Source of the DNA: Derxia lacustris
Lineage (GTDB): Bacteria; Pseudomonadota; Gammaproteobacteria; Burkholderiales; Burkholderiaceae_E
Length of the DNA stretch: 64,000 nucleotides
Direction: 5' to 3'
NCBI RefSeq assembly: GCF_002105195.1
Contig: NZ_MUHU01000002.1
Span: 186,001 to 250,000, forward strand
Of this stretch, positions 15,718 to 24,759 are shown in pieces. Under the pieces are notes generated by a model, which was not told where the DNA came from, ran no database searches, and saw nothing but the letters and a program-made list of their open reading frames with translations. The translations under genes and the position numbers were made by a program. Position 1 is the first letter of the stretch; every line of letters begins with the position of its first letter.

Positions 15718-17190
15718 ATGCCAGCCCTCACCGAGTCCGACTTCGCCCGTTTCCGGCAATGCCCGCGTCGCCACTGGCTGCACCGCCAGCGCGGCGATGC
15801 CGAGTCCGCCGCCCCGGTCGATGCGCTGGTCGCCGACGTGCTCGGCCGCGCCTGGCCCGGCGCGGTGCGCATCCCGGCCGACGCGCCGTTCGCCGAACGC
15901 GTGGTGGCCACCGCACGCGCCCTGACCGCCGCCGCGCCGCGCCCGATCATCGATGCCTGCTTCAGCGGCGACGACGGCCTGGATGTGCGCGTCGACCTGC
16001 TGGTGCCGCTCGAAAAGGGCGCGCCGGGCCGCTGGCGCGTGGTCGGCATCCGCCACGCCAGCAGCTTTGGCGAGCATGAGATCGACCTGGTCGCGCTCGC
16101 CGCGCGCGCGGTGCGCAATGCCGGCGTGCATGTGGCCGGCGTCGACGTGGCGCGCATCGATACCGACTTCGTCTATCCCGGCTACGGCTGGTACGGCGGC
16201 CTGTTCGCGCCGATCGAGGTCAGCGCCAGCGTCGAGGACCGGCCGCTCGGCCAGTGGATCGCCGACCTGCACCATCTGCCCGAGGGCCCCGAGCCCGCCA
16301 TTCCGCCCGGCGCCCACTGCCTGCGGCCCACGCCCTGCCCCTATCTCGACAGCCACTGCGCGCCGCCGCCCCAAGGCCCGGCCGCCGAAGCCGACCGGCT
16401 GCGGCTCGACCTGTTCGGCCGCGACCTCGCCGCCCAGCTGCGCGCCGAAGGCCGCACCAGCCTCGCCGACGTGCCGCTCACCCGCCTGCCCAGCGACCGG
16501 CTGCGCCGCATGCAGCGCGCCGTGCTCGCCGGCCAGCCCATCGTCGAGGCCGCCGCCGCGCGCGAACTCAGCCGCTACCCGGGCCGGCGCCGCTGGCTGC
16601 GCTTCGAGACCATCGGCTTTGCCGTGCCGATCTGGCCCGGCACCCGGCCCTACCAGGTGCTGCCCTATCAATGGGCCTGCGATGTCGAGCGCGCCGACGG
16701 CAGCGGCGTGGAGCACCACAGCTTTCTGGCCGACCGCAGCGGCGACCCGCGCCGCGCCTTCACGCTCAGCCTGCTGGCGGTGCTGGGCGAGACCGGCCCG
16801 GTGTTCGCCTACAACGCCGGCTTCGAGCGCAATCGCATGACCGAGCTGGCCCAGCTGTTCGACGACCTCGCGCCGGCGCTCAACAACGCCGCCGCCCGCA
16901 TCGTCGACCTGTTCCATCTGCTGCGCGCCAACGCCTACCACCCGGCCATGGACGGCTCCTGGTCGGCCAAGTCGGTGTTCCGCGCCTTCGCGCCCGATGT
17001 CGAAGCCGACCGCTTCGATGCCGCCGACGGCGCCGCGCCGCTCGAAGCCTTTGCGCTCTCGCTGCGCGACAAGCTCGATCCGGCCGAAGTGACCCGGCTG
17101 CGCGCCGCGCTGGAGGACTACGGCCAGCGCCAGACGCTCGCGCTGCGGCGCCTGACCGAAGCGCTCGGCGGCGAAGCCACCGGCTACTGA
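15718..17190 (+). CDS. DUF2779-type nuclease-like protein with altered catalytic residues
   Basis: A 490-residue protein with the DUF2779 architecture: an N-terminal RecB-like domain with a cysteine set (Cys15 in CPRRHWL, Cys201/207/214 in CLRPTPCPYLDSHC, a probable Fe-S site) and a C-terminal RNase-H/DEDD-like domain with GTRPYQVLPYQW, YNAGFE and VDLFHLL. The expected catalytic residues are changed. The RecB-type EVK reads GIR at 110-112, the exonuclease DFET reads RFET at 295-298, and the late YCxxDT reads YGQRQT at 468-473. The fold and cysteines are kept while both active sites look dead. It may be a nucleic-acid-binding protein rather than a nuclease. The gene stands alone before a terminator. 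Confidence 0.78.
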   Translation: MPALTESDFARFRQCPRRHWLHRQRGDAESAAPVDALVADVLGRAWPGAVRIPADAPFAERVVATARALTAAAPRPIIDACFSGDDGLDVRVDLLVPLEKGAPGRWRVVGIRHASSFGEHEIDLVALAARAVRNAGVHVAGVDVARIDTDFVYPGYGWYGGLFAPIEVSASVEDRPLGQWIADLHHLPEGPEPAIPPGAHCLRPTPCPYLDSHCAPPPQGPAAEADRLRLDLFGRDLAAQLRAEGRTSLADVPLTRLPSDRLRRMQRAVLAGQPIVEAAAARELSRYPGRRRWLRFETIGFAVPIWPGTRPYQVLPYQWACDVERADGSGVEHHSFLADRSGDPRRAFTLSLLAVLGETGPVFAYNAGFERNRMTELAQLFDDLAPALNNAAARIVDLFHLLRANAYHPAMDGSWSAKSVFRAFAPDVEADRFDAADGAAPLEAFALSLRDKLDPAEVTRLRAALEDYGQRQTLALRRLTEALGGEATGY

Positions 17191-17262
17191 CGCCAGCCAC
17201 GTCGGCGCGCTGCGCGGCCTTGCCGGCGCGCCCGCCAGCGCCCGAGCATCGCGCCCAAACGA

Positions 17263-17288
17263 AAACGGCCGCCCGAAGGCGGCCGTTT
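17263..17288. terminator. bidirectional intrinsic terminator
   Basis: AAACGGCCGCC (17263-17273), loop CGAA, GGCGGCCGTTT (17278-17288) form a perfect 11-base-pair stem between convergent genes. T residues follow on the plus strand and A residues precede it, so it can serve both the DUF2779 gene and the Tim44-like gene. Confidence 0.85.
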
Positions 17289-17313
17289 CTCATTGCCGAT
17301 CGGCGCTAGCCGA

Positions 17314-18375
17314 TCACACCTGCTCGATGCCGGCCAGACGCCAGCCGTCGCCCTGCTCGCGCAGCAGATGCCAGACCTCGTCCACCGTTTCGGCCGGCGC
17401 GCCGGCTTCGCTCACATGGCCACGGAAGCGCAGGCTCGCCACCTGGGCACCGTCGCCGTTGCGCGTGAAGTCGACCACCTCGGCACGCATGTCGACCACC
17501 TGGGTGTCGGCCGGGCCGCCACGGCCGTCCAGATCGACGCGCAGCTGCTCGAACATCATCGGCGTGGTGTATTTGCGCAGGCCTTCCACGTCACCGCTGT
17601 TGTTCAGGTCCTGCATGGTCTTGAAGAAGGCCGGCGCGACACGTTGCAGCTCGTCGGCATCGGGCCCGTAGCCGACGGCACCGGCCGCCGGCGCCGCCGT
17701 GCGATAGGCATTGCTGCCGCCGGCCGAATACGCGCCCGGCACCGCCGCCGCCGGCCGCGCCTGATTGCGCTTCCACATGTAGAAGGCGCCGGCGCCCAGC
17801 AGACCGACCAGCAGCCACAGCCACATGCCGCCGCCCGACGACTGCTGGCCCGGCATCGCGCCATAGCCGGCCGCCGGCGCCGCCGCACTGGCCGCCGCCG
17901 GCTCCATCGGCGCGCCGCCGCCGCTCACGCCACCGTTGTTGTAGTTGCCGCCACCGGCAGGCGCATTCGGCCGCATGGCTTCACTGGCCACATAACCGGC
18001 CGCCGCGCCCACGGCCGCACCGGCCAGCGCCGGGGCGACCCAGCTGCTGCCCGAGCGTGCCGGCGCGCCGGCTGCCGCGCCTGCCGGCGCTGCCGCAGCA
18101 CCGGCCGCCGGCGCCGCATAGCCACCGGCCTGGGCCGGCTGGGCATCCTGGCCGCGCACGCGGTTCATCACCTCGGGCCGCTGCATGCCGCTGGCACCGC
18201 CCGAACCCACGCGCGACGACGACGGCGCCACGGCATACGAGGAAGAAGACGAGCGCGAAGCGCCCGCCGACGAGGACCTGCCACTGCCAACGCGCGCCTC
18301 GGCAGGCGCGGCGACCGACAGAACTACCGACGTCGCAATGAGAGCGGCGACGAGACGGGAAGGGGTCTTGCTCAC
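17314..18375 (-). CDS. Tim44-like domain lipoprotein/secreted protein
   Basis: About 353 residues. A signal peptide (VAALIATSVVLSVAAPAEA) is followed by a long Ser/Gly/Ala/Pro-rich region (about 30-185), one membrane segment (MWLWLLVGLLGAGAFYMW) and a C-terminal Tim44-like (NTF2-type) domain with DELQRVAPAFFKTMQDLNNSGDVEGL and a WHLLREQGDGWRLAGIEQV ending. Such proteins occur across proteobacteria; their role at the envelope is unclear. I prefer the GTG at 18375: the upstream in-frame ATG at 18390 has no ribosome site, whereas its own bases ATGGAG provide a GGAG nine bases before the GTG. The stop is next to the bidirectional terminator. Confidence 0.82.
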   Translation of the reverse strand: MSKTPSRLVAALIATSVVLSVAAPAEARVGSGRSSSAGASRSSSSSYAVAPSSSRVGSGGASGMQRPEVMNRVRGQDAQPAQAGGYAAPAAGAAAAPAGAAAGAPARSGSSWVAPALAGAAVGAAAGYVASEAMRPNAPAGGGNYNNGGVSGGGAPMEPAAASAAAPAAGYGAMPGQQSSGGGMWLWLLVGLLGAGAFYMWKRNQARPAAAVPGAYSAGGSNAYRTAAPAAGAVGYGPDADELQRVAPAFFKTMQDLNNSGDVEGLRKYTTPMMFEQLRVDLDGRGGPADTQVVDMRAEVVDFTRNGDGAQVASLRFRGHVSEAGAPAETVDEVWHLLREQGDGWRLAGIEQV

Positions 18376-18530
18376 TTGGATGGACTCCATTCACGAAGAA
18401 ACCGGCGGGCGCGCGCCTGCGACGCAGGGCGCGATCCGGCCTGAAGGCAAGTTTGGGACGAAAAGCCCAAAGCCAAGCCGAAGCCTAGCTTACAAAAAGG
18501 TTTCAAAACCGCCGCAAACCTGCCCAGACG

Positions 18531-20144
18531 TCACAGGCCGAACACCACGATGGTCGCGCTGCCGCCCGCCGCCTGATAGACCGGATGGGTATAGCCGCTC
18601 GCCACCGCCAGGCGCTGATGGCCGCCCGCGCGATACGAAATCACGCCGCCGCCGTTGGGCGCGCCGGTGCGGATCATGCGCAGCTGCACGCCGCTGGTCG
18701 CATCGATGGCCACGAGGCGGCCTTCGAGGTCGGCGGTGAACACCAGCTGGCCCGCCGTCGCCGTCACGCCGGCCAGCAGCGGCTTGCTCGAATGCCAGCG
18801 CCAGCGCGCCATGCCGGTGTGCGAATCGACCGCCGTGATCCAGCCGCCGGCCAGCTCGATCGGATCGCGCGTGCCATAGCCGTTGGCCCAGCCCAGATAA
18901 GGCTGGCGCAGCGTGAACACCGGCGTCGGGCCCTGGATGGCGCGCGCGCACCAGTCGATGGCGCCCACATAGACCAGATTGGTCATCGGGCTGTAGGCCG
19001 GGCCGTTCCATTGCACCGCCGCCACCGGGCAGAACCACAGGCCGGGCGCCGGCGGAATGTCGCCAGTGGTGTTGACCTGCGGCACCACCGGCAGCTTGAA
19101 CAGCGGCTTGCCGGTGTTCTGGTCGACCACATGCAGCACGCCGTCCTTGCCGGCCACGGCCACCACGCGGCGCCCATCCCAGTCGGTGTAGGACGACACC
19201 ACCGACGTATCCCAGTCGCGGTCCTCGGGGCCGAGCAGCTGATAGCTCCACCTGAGCGCGCCGGTCGTCGCATCGAGCGCCACCAGGCTGTTGGTATAGA
19301 GGTTGCGGCCCGGTCGCACCGCCTTGTTGTAGTCGGGCCCCGGATTGCCCACGGGAATCAGCAGCAGATTGGCGAAGGGCACGAGCGAATAGCTGGTCCA
19401 GGTGCCGCCGCCGCCATGCGCCAGGCTGAGCGGATTGGTCCAGGTTTCGGCGCCGGGCTGGCCCACCTGCGGCACCGTGTCGAAGCCCCAGAGCTTGTGC
19501 CCGTCGACCGCCGAGAACGCCATCATCTGGCCGCGAATGCCCGAATCGCCGCCGGCCTTGCCGATGTAGACCTGTCCGTTGGCCGACAGCGGCGCCGCCA
19601 CCGCGTACTCGCCCAGGTTGGGATCGGCGGCGGCGGTCTGCCACAGCAGCCGGCCGGTGACGGCGTCGAGCGCAATCAGATAGCCGTCGTTGGTTCCGCG
19701 GAACACCCGGCCCTCGGCAATGGTCGCGCCGTTGTTGCTGCGGCCGTTCTCGGGGCCGAGCGGCTGCCATTCATGCTTCCAGCGCAGCGCGCAGCTGTTG
19801 GCGTCGATGGCATAGGTGCTGCGCGCGGTGGTGAAGAACAGCGTGCCGTCGTAGACCACCGGCCCGCTGCGGAAGGCCAGCGTCTCGCCGCTGTCGAAGC
19901 GGCACAGCTCGCGCACGGCGCCGATGTTGGCGCGGTTGATCTCGTCGAGCTGCGAATAGCGGAAGCCGCGATAGCCCTTGTTGAAGGTGGTCCAGTGGCT
20001 GCCTTCGTAGTCCACGCCTTCGCTCAGCGATTGCGGCGGCACATTGCTGGCCGGGCGGCTGGCGTAGAGGGTGGTCTGGGCGCGGGCGGATGCGGCGCAG
20101 GCGAGCGCCAGGCTTGCAAGCGCAATGCGCAGGGTGGTGCTCAT
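18531..20144 (-). CDS. PQQ-binding beta-propeller protein (quinoprotein dehydrogenase-like)
   Basis: A 537-residue periplasmic protein: signal peptide ending ASARAQ near residue 23, then repeated propeller blades of the type VYDGTLFFTT..YAID, GTNDGYLIALDAVTGRLLWQT and LYTNSLVALDATTGALRWSYQ. The GPEDRDWDTS region corresponds to the catalytic Asp area of methanol/alcohol quinoproteins. It lacks the adjacent-cysteine pair that characterises classical PQQ alcohol dehydrogenases (PENGRSNNG stands there) and has no CxxCH haem motif. Length is close to haem-free type I enzymes. The start at 20144 has a GGAGA site. No cytochrome or PQQ biosynthesis gene is adjacent; the electron acceptor and substrate are unknown. 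Confidence 0.8.
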   Translation of the reverse strand: MSTTLRIALASLALACAASARAQTTLYASRPASNVPPQSLSEGVDYEGSHWTTFNKGYRGFRYSQLDEINRANIGAVRELCRFDSGETLAFRSGPVVYDGTLFFTTARSTYAIDANSCALRWKHEWQPLGPENGRSNNGATIAEGRVFRGTNDGYLIALDAVTGRLLWQTAAADPNLGEYAVAAPLSANGQVYIGKAGGDSGIRGQMMAFSAVDGHKLWGFDTVPQVGQPGAETWTNPLSLAHGGGGTWTSYSLVPFANLLLIPVGNPGPDYNKAVRPGRNLYTNSLVALDATTGALRWSYQLLGPEDRDWDTSVVSSYTDWDGRRVVAVAGKDGVLHVVDQNTGKPLFKLPVVPQVNTTGDIPPAPGLWFCPVAAVQWNGPAYSPMTNLVYVGAIDWCARAIQGPTPVFTLRQPYLGWANGYGTRDPIELAGGWITAVDSHTGMARWRWHSSKPLLAGVTATAGQLVFTADLEGRLVAIDATSGVQLRMIRTGAPNGGGVISYRAGGHQRLAVASGYTHPVYQAAGGSATIVVFGL

Positions 20145-20296
20145 GACGGGTCTCCGGATGGCCGTCCCGGCGCGCTCGATGTCGGCGGCGGGATCGGCTC
20201 AGCCGGCGATCATCGACGCCGCCTCGCGTGGGCATCCACTCGCAGCGCACCCGCGCATGACAGGCGGGAGCCGGCCCGTCGCGGACGGGTGCCGCT

Positions 20297-21412
20297 TCAG
20301 CGCGGCCGCACGTAGGCCAGCAGGCGCACGTCGCCGTCGGCCAGCAGCTCGACCGAATGGGTGTCGAGCGCGAGCCGGCCGTCGAGTTCGGTGAGTTCGG
20401 GCAGCGCCGCCATGCCGCGTCCGGGGCCGAGCAGGCAGGGCGCGAGGTAGATAAGCAGCTCGTCCACGCAGCCCTCGCGCAGCAGCGAGCCGTTGAGCTT
20501 TTCGCCGGCCTCCACATGCAGCTCGTTGATGCCGCGCTTGCCCAGCTCGGTCAGCATCGCGGGCAGATCGACCTTGTTGCTGGCGTCGGGCAGCGACACC
20601 ACTTCCACGTCGCGGCGCGCGAGCGCGTCGGCCTTGAGCGCAACGGTCGGGTCGTGCAGGCCGGCGGCAAACACCAGCGTGCCGGTCGCCACGATCTTGG
20701 CTTCAAGCGGCACGCCGAGGTGGGCATCGATCAGCACGCGCCTGGGCTGGCGCGGGGTTTCGACCAGCCGCACATTCAGCTGCGGATCGTCGGCGCGCAC
20801 GGTGCCAAGGCCGGTGAGCACGGCGCAGGCGCGCGCGCGCCAGGCATGGCCGTCGGTGCGCGCCGCCTCGCCGGTAATCCATTGCGACACGCCGTTCTCG
20901 AGCGCGGTGCGCCCGTCGAGGCTGGCCGCGATCTTCATGCGCACCCAGGGCCGGCCGCGCGTCATGCGCGAGATGAAGCCGCGATTCAGCGCCTCGGCCT
21001 CGCTGCGCAGCAGGCCGCAGCGCACGTCGATGCCGAAGTCGCGCAGGGTTTGCAGGCCGCGTCCGGCCACCTGCGGATTGGGGTCTTCCATCGCCGCCAC
21101 CACGCGGGCGATCTTTGCCTCGCGCAGCGCGCCGGTACACGGCGGCGTGCGGCCGAAGTGATTGCAGGGTTCGAGCGTGACGTAGGCGGTCGCGCCCACG
21201 ATGCCGTCCGGCCCGACCTTGGCGCGCGCATCCATCAGCGCCATCACCTCGGCATGCGGCTCGCCGGCGCGGCGATGAAAGCCCACGCCCAGCACCTCGT
21301 CGCCGCGCGCGATGACGCAGCCCACGCGCGGATTGGGTGTGGTGGTGAACAGCCCCTGGCGCGCGGCGGCAAGCGCGCGGCGCATGTGGGCATGGTCGAA
21401 CTCGGTGAACAT
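20297..21412 (-). CDS. ribD: riboflavin biosynthesis deaminase/reductase RibD
   Basis: A 371-residue bifunctional enzyme. The N-terminal cytidine-deaminase-like domain has zinc ligands in PHAEVMAL and TLEPCNHFGRTPPC. The C-terminal domain is a DHFR-like reductase starting at RPWVRMKIAASLDGRTAL. It converts the GTP-derived pyrimidine to 5-amino-6-ribitylamino-uracil phosphate in the cytoplasm. It follows nrdR with a 30-base gap in the glyA-nrdR-ribD order that is common in proteobacteria, so it is likely co-transcribed with them. Confidence 0.96.
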   Translation of the reverse strand: MFTEFDHAHMRRALAAARQGLFTTTPNPRVGCVIARGDEVLGVGFHRRAGEPHAEVMALMDARAKVGPDGIVGATAYVTLEPCNHFGRTPPCTGALREAKIARVVAAMEDPNPQVAGRGLQTLRDFGIDVRCGLLRSEAEALNRGFISRMTRGRPWVRMKIAASLDGRTALENGVSQWITGEAARTDGHAWRARACAVLTGLGTVRADDPQLNVRLVETPRQPRRVLIDAHLGVPLEAKIVATGTLVFAAGLHDPTVALKADALARRDVEVVSLPDASNKVDLPAMLTELGKRGINELHVEAGEKLNGSLLREGCVDELLIYLAPCLLGPGRGMAALPELTELDGRLALDTHSVELLADGDVRLLAYVRPR

Positions 21413-21442
21413 CGTCGGCTCCCCCGCCGGTCGCGGGATGGC

Positions 21443-21904
21443 TCAGCGCCGCCGCGACTTCTCGACTTCCTGGATGACTTCCTTGAACTCGCCCACGTCG
21501 TTGAAGCTGAAGTACACGCTTGCAAAACGGATGTAGGCGATCTTGTCGAGCTTCTTCAGCTCGCGCATCACGAGTTCGCCAATGCGCTCGCTCGGCACTT
21601 CCTTGGCGCCGAGCGATACCAGCTTGTCCTCGATCCGCGTGATCGCATCATCCACCGCCGCGGCGCTCACCGGGCGCTTGCGCAGCGCCAGCGTGAAGCT
21701 GGCCTTGAGCTTGTCGCGGCTGTACTCCACGCGGCTGCCGTCGCGCTTGACCACCACGGGCAGCATCACCTCGATGCGCTCGTAGGTGGTGAAGCGCTTG
21801 TCGCAGGCCGGACAGCGCCGGCGCCGGCGATTGACCTGACCGCCATCGGTCAGGCGGGTTTCGAGCACCGACGTGTCGTCGTGTCCGCAGAACGGGCAGT
21901 GCAT
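21443..21904 (-). CDS. nrdR: transcriptional repressor NrdR
   Basis: A 153-residue protein with an N-terminal zinc ribbon (Cys-x2-Cys in MHCPFCGH and CPACDKRF) followed by an ATP-cone domain starting [17 protein letters not shown]. NrdR senses nucleotides through the ATP-cone and represses ribonucleotide reductase operons by binding NrdR boxes. Length and motifs are typical. It lies 17 bases after glyA and 30 bases before ribD. Confidence 0.97.
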   Translation of the reverse strand: MHCPFCGHDDTSVLETRLTDGGQVNRRRRRCPACDKRFTTYERIEVMLPVVVKRDGSRVEYSRDKLKASFTLALRKRPVSAAAVDDAITRIEDKLVSLGAKEVPSERIGELVMRELKKLDKIAYIRFASVYFSFNDVGEFKEVIQEVEKSRRR

Positions 21905-21921
21905 GCCGGTGCCCTCGCCGC

Positions 21922-23175
21922 TTACTTGCTGCCGTACACCGGGAAGGCGTCGGTCAGCGTCTTCACCTCGGCGCGCACGCGCTCCAGCACGGCGGCATCG
22001 CCCGGCGCGGCCAGCACGTCGGCGATGAGGTTGGCGGTCTTCTCGGTCTCGGCTTCCTTGAAGCCGCGCGTGGTCAGCGCCGGCGTGCCGACGCGGATGC
22101 CCGAGGTGACGAAGGGCTTCTCCGGGTCGTTGGGGATGCCGTTCTTGTTCACCGTCAGGTGCGCCTCGCCGAGCACCTTCTCGGCTTCCTTGCCGGTGAT
22201 CTTGAGCGCGCGCAGGTCGACGAGCATGACGTGGCTCTCGGTGCGGCCCGACACGATGCGCAGACCGCGCTTGATGAGCGTCTCGGCCATGACCTTGGCG
22301 TTCTTGGCCACTTGCTCCTGGTAAGCCTTGAACTCGGGTTGCAGCGCCTCTTGAAACGCCACCGCCTTGCCCGCGATCACATGCATGAGCGGACCACCCT
22401 GGATGCCGGGGAAGATGGCCGAATTGATCGCCTTCTCATGCTCGGCCTTCATCAGGATGATGCCGCCGCGCGGGCCGCGCAGGCTCTTGTGCGTGGTGCT
22501 GGTGACCACGTCGGCGAAGGGCACCGGGTTGGGGTACACGCCGGCGGCGATCAGGCCCGCGTAGTGCGCCATGTCGACCATGAAGATCGCGCCGACTTCC
22601 TTGGCGATCTTGGCGAAGCGCTCGAAATCGATGCGCAGCGCAAACGCCGAGGCGCCCGCGATGATGAGCTTGGGCTTGGCTTCGCGCGCCAGCGCTTCCA
22701 TGCGGTCGTAGTCGATGTCCTCGGCTTCGTTCAGGCCGTAGGACACCACGTTGAACCACTTGCCCGACTGGTTGAGCGCCATACCGTGCGTGAGGTGGCC
22801 GCCTTCGGCCAGGCTCATGCCCATGATCGTGTCGCCGGGCTTGAGGAAGGCCATGAACACGGCCTGGTTGGCCTGCGAGCCCGAGTTGGGCTGCACGTTG
22901 GCGGCTTCGGCGCCGAACAGCTTCTTCACGCGGTCGATGGCGAGCTGCTCGACCACGTCCACGAATTCGCAGCCACCGTAGTAGCGCTTGCCGGGATAGC
23001 CCTCGGCGTACTTATTGGTCAGCTGGGAGCCCTGGGCTTCCATGACGGCCGGCGAGGTGTAGTTCTCGCTGGCGATGAGTTCGATGTGGTCTTGCTGGCG
23101 ACCGTTTTCGGCCTGGATGGCCGACCAGAGTTCGGCATCGACCGAGGCGATGGTGTGGGTAGCGCGATTGAACAT
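21922..23175 (-). CDS. glyA: serine hydroxymethyltransferase
   Basis: A 417-residue PLP enzyme that interconverts serine and glycine with tetrahydrofolate. The PLP-lysine motif [13 protein letters not shown] is present, as are [24 protein letters not shown] and HYAGLIAAG. Length matches the family. It heads the glyA-nrdR-ribD operon. The 430-base region upstream holds its promoter; I saw no recognisable riboswitch there. Confidence 0.98.
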   Translation of the reverse strand: MFNRATHTIASVDAELWSAIQAENGRQQDHIELIASENYTSPAVMEAQGSQLTNKYAEGYPGKRYYGGCEFVDVVEQLAIDRVKKLFGAEAANVQPNSGSQANQAVFMAFLKPGDTIMGMSLAEGGHLTHGMALNQSGKWFNVVSYGLNEAEDIDYDRMEALAREAKPKLIIAGASAFALRIDFERFAKIAKEVGAIFMVDMAHYAGLIAAGVYPNPVPFADVVTSTTHKSLRGPRGGIILMKAEHEKAINSAIFPGIQGGPLMHVIAGKAVAFQEALQPEFKAYQEQVAKNAKVMAETLIKRGLRIVSGRTESHVMLVDLRALKITGKEAEKVLGEAHLTVNKNGIPNDPEKPFVTSGIRVGTPALTTRGFKEAETEKTANLIADVLAAPGDAAVLERVRAEVKTLTDAFPVYGSK

Positions 23176-23609
23176 GGATTCCTCAGGGACGGGACGGGGG
23201 TGGAATGCCGGCCACGGGGCGGACTGACCGCCGCGCGAGACCGCTGTTTCACCATCGATGCCCAGGCGAACGGCTGATGCGGCAGGTGCTGGAACCCTTG
23301 CGCGGTGGCGGAGCCGGTTGGCCTGCCATCACCGCGCTGCGGGTTCTCGACCGCCGCGCCCTGCGCTCCCCCGTGGTGAGCCCACGTATTCGCCAGTCAC
23401 GCAGGATTGAATGGTCGGCGGATTGTAGGGGACAGACACTAGCTGGTAAATAAAAAGAATGTTGAATCGGCTACGAAATTATATTAAATCGATCAGGTAA
23501 ACCGCAGGTATTCAGCAACCCTTCGTCATCAATCAAAGAGGTGGCATGCAAATATTTTCATGCATATACTTTATGCTTTTAAAACCATGAAACACAAAGC
23601 CCACACGTT
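23176..23609. other. intergenic region with composition switch
   Basis: The left 250 bases are GC-rich and must contain the glyA promoter. From about 23430 the sequence turns strongly AT-rich, marking the edge of an islet. A TATACT -10-like box at 23565-23570, with a weak TGGCAT -35 seventeen bases upstream, could drive the membrane protein gene at 23610. I see no tRNA, integrase or direct repeat at the boundary. Confidence 0.45.
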
Positions 23610-24701
23610 ATGAGCGACCGAACCCAACAAACACCCAACAGCTCCGCCAAACCCGAAAAGAAAGATCAAAGTGCCGAACCAGCCAATACCCGCTGGTGGG
23701 AATCATATCTCGTTCGTTATTTCATAGGATTTGTATGTGCCTGCGCTTGCATTATCGCCCTATCATTTAAGTTCGGCCTACTTGAGGCCGCACACAGCAT
23801 CATTGCACCCACAGCATCCAACCTTAAGCCAGATTGGTCTGCGCTTGTTATCCTTGGAAGCGCATTGAGCGTTGGATTTTGTTATATCGCCAGTAGCCCA
23901 ATTACCGTCTTACATGCCGGACGCTACAGAAAAGGAAGGGTCGATCAGCATTCAAGAAATTTCTGGCTTGCTTGGACACCTATTGCAGCAATATCAGTCT
24001 TTCTGAATATCGAATGGGATTTCGAGGCAAGTGAATGGTTATCTTGGTGCGTTGCCATATTTATTCTTTGCATTCTATTTTCTCCCGCGTCCCCCTCGGA
24101 CAGGGCGAAGCTTTCCCAGCACACCGGCATCAATGCTAGAGAAAACTTTATAACTCGCAACCCACGCTCCTGGTTCGCTGCTCAATGGCTCTGCTGGCTT
24201 ATAGGGCTAATTGGATTCATTCGGTACATGGCAAATTTTGAAATTATTCACATTACCCGCCAAACGTTCAATTGGTGGATTCTATCACTTCCCGTTGCAT
24301 GGATTGGCATTGCCCAATACGCCGTATTGTTCCGCGTACTATTCGAACAAGATCAAATCAATATTTTTTATCAACAGCTCTTTAACTCAAGGAGGCAGGC
24401 ACACGCACGAGATATTCGCGACACATATACTCACCTACGAGAGCACTCCAACTCCGTCTTTATTGTAGTTGTCGAAATAGCCATTTTTTCCTGGGTTAAT
24501 GCACTTTATGATTCAATGAATTATAACTGGCATTCACAATCAGAATTCCCAACAGATTTATTGCAGCACTTGCTCGGCGGCTTATTCATATGGATGGTAC
24601 CCACTGTGTTCCTATGGTCACGCGCAAATGCAATGGAACGTGCGTTTGCAGAAAACCCAGAACTGTTCCTATCACGCAGGCGCCATCGAAAAGTGTATTA
24701 G
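23610..24701 (+). CDS. uncharacterised multi-spanning membrane protein in an AT-rich islet
   Basis: A 363-residue protein I do not recognise. A hydrophilic N-terminus (about 30 residues, Lys/Gln/Pro-rich) is followed by about eight hydrophobic segments, e.g. FIGFVCACACIIALSF, WCVAIFILCILF, WLCWLIGLIGFI and VFIVVVEIAIFSWV, and a basic C-terminus SRRRHRKVY. A soluble loop around DQINIFYQQLFNSRRQAHARDIRDTY precedes the last two segments. Base composition and codon use (frequent AAT, ATT, TTT) differ sharply from all neighbours, which indicates recent transfer. No partner gene, toxin motif or phage gene adjoins it. Function is unknown. Confidence 0.8.
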   Translation: MSDRTQQTPNSSAKPEKKDQSAEPANTRWWESYLVRYFIGFVCACACIIALSFKFGLLEAAHSIIAPTASNLKPDWSALVILGSALSVGFCYIASSPITVLHAGRYRKGRVDQHSRNFWLAWTPIAAISVFLNIEWDFEASEWLSWCVAIFILCILFSPASPSDRAKLSQHTGINARENFITRNPRSWFAAQWLCWLIGLIGFIRYMANFEIIHITRQTFNWWILSLPVAWIGIAQYAVLFRVLFEQDQINIFYQQLFNSRRQAHARDIRDTYTHLREHSNSVFIVVVEIAIFSWVNALYDSMNYNWHSQSEFPTDLLQHLLGGLFIWMVPTVFLWSRANAMERAFAENPELFLSRRRHRKVY

Positions 24702-24759
24702 AGCAAATACAATTTGGCGTGATTTCATTGCAATGCTCTTGCGTTCTTAAGGACTCTCC

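Noticed and set aside
23176-23430. Possible riboswitch upstream of glyA
   Set aside because: I could not match the leader to glycine, SAM or SAH aptamer consensus sequences; no convincing structure was seen.
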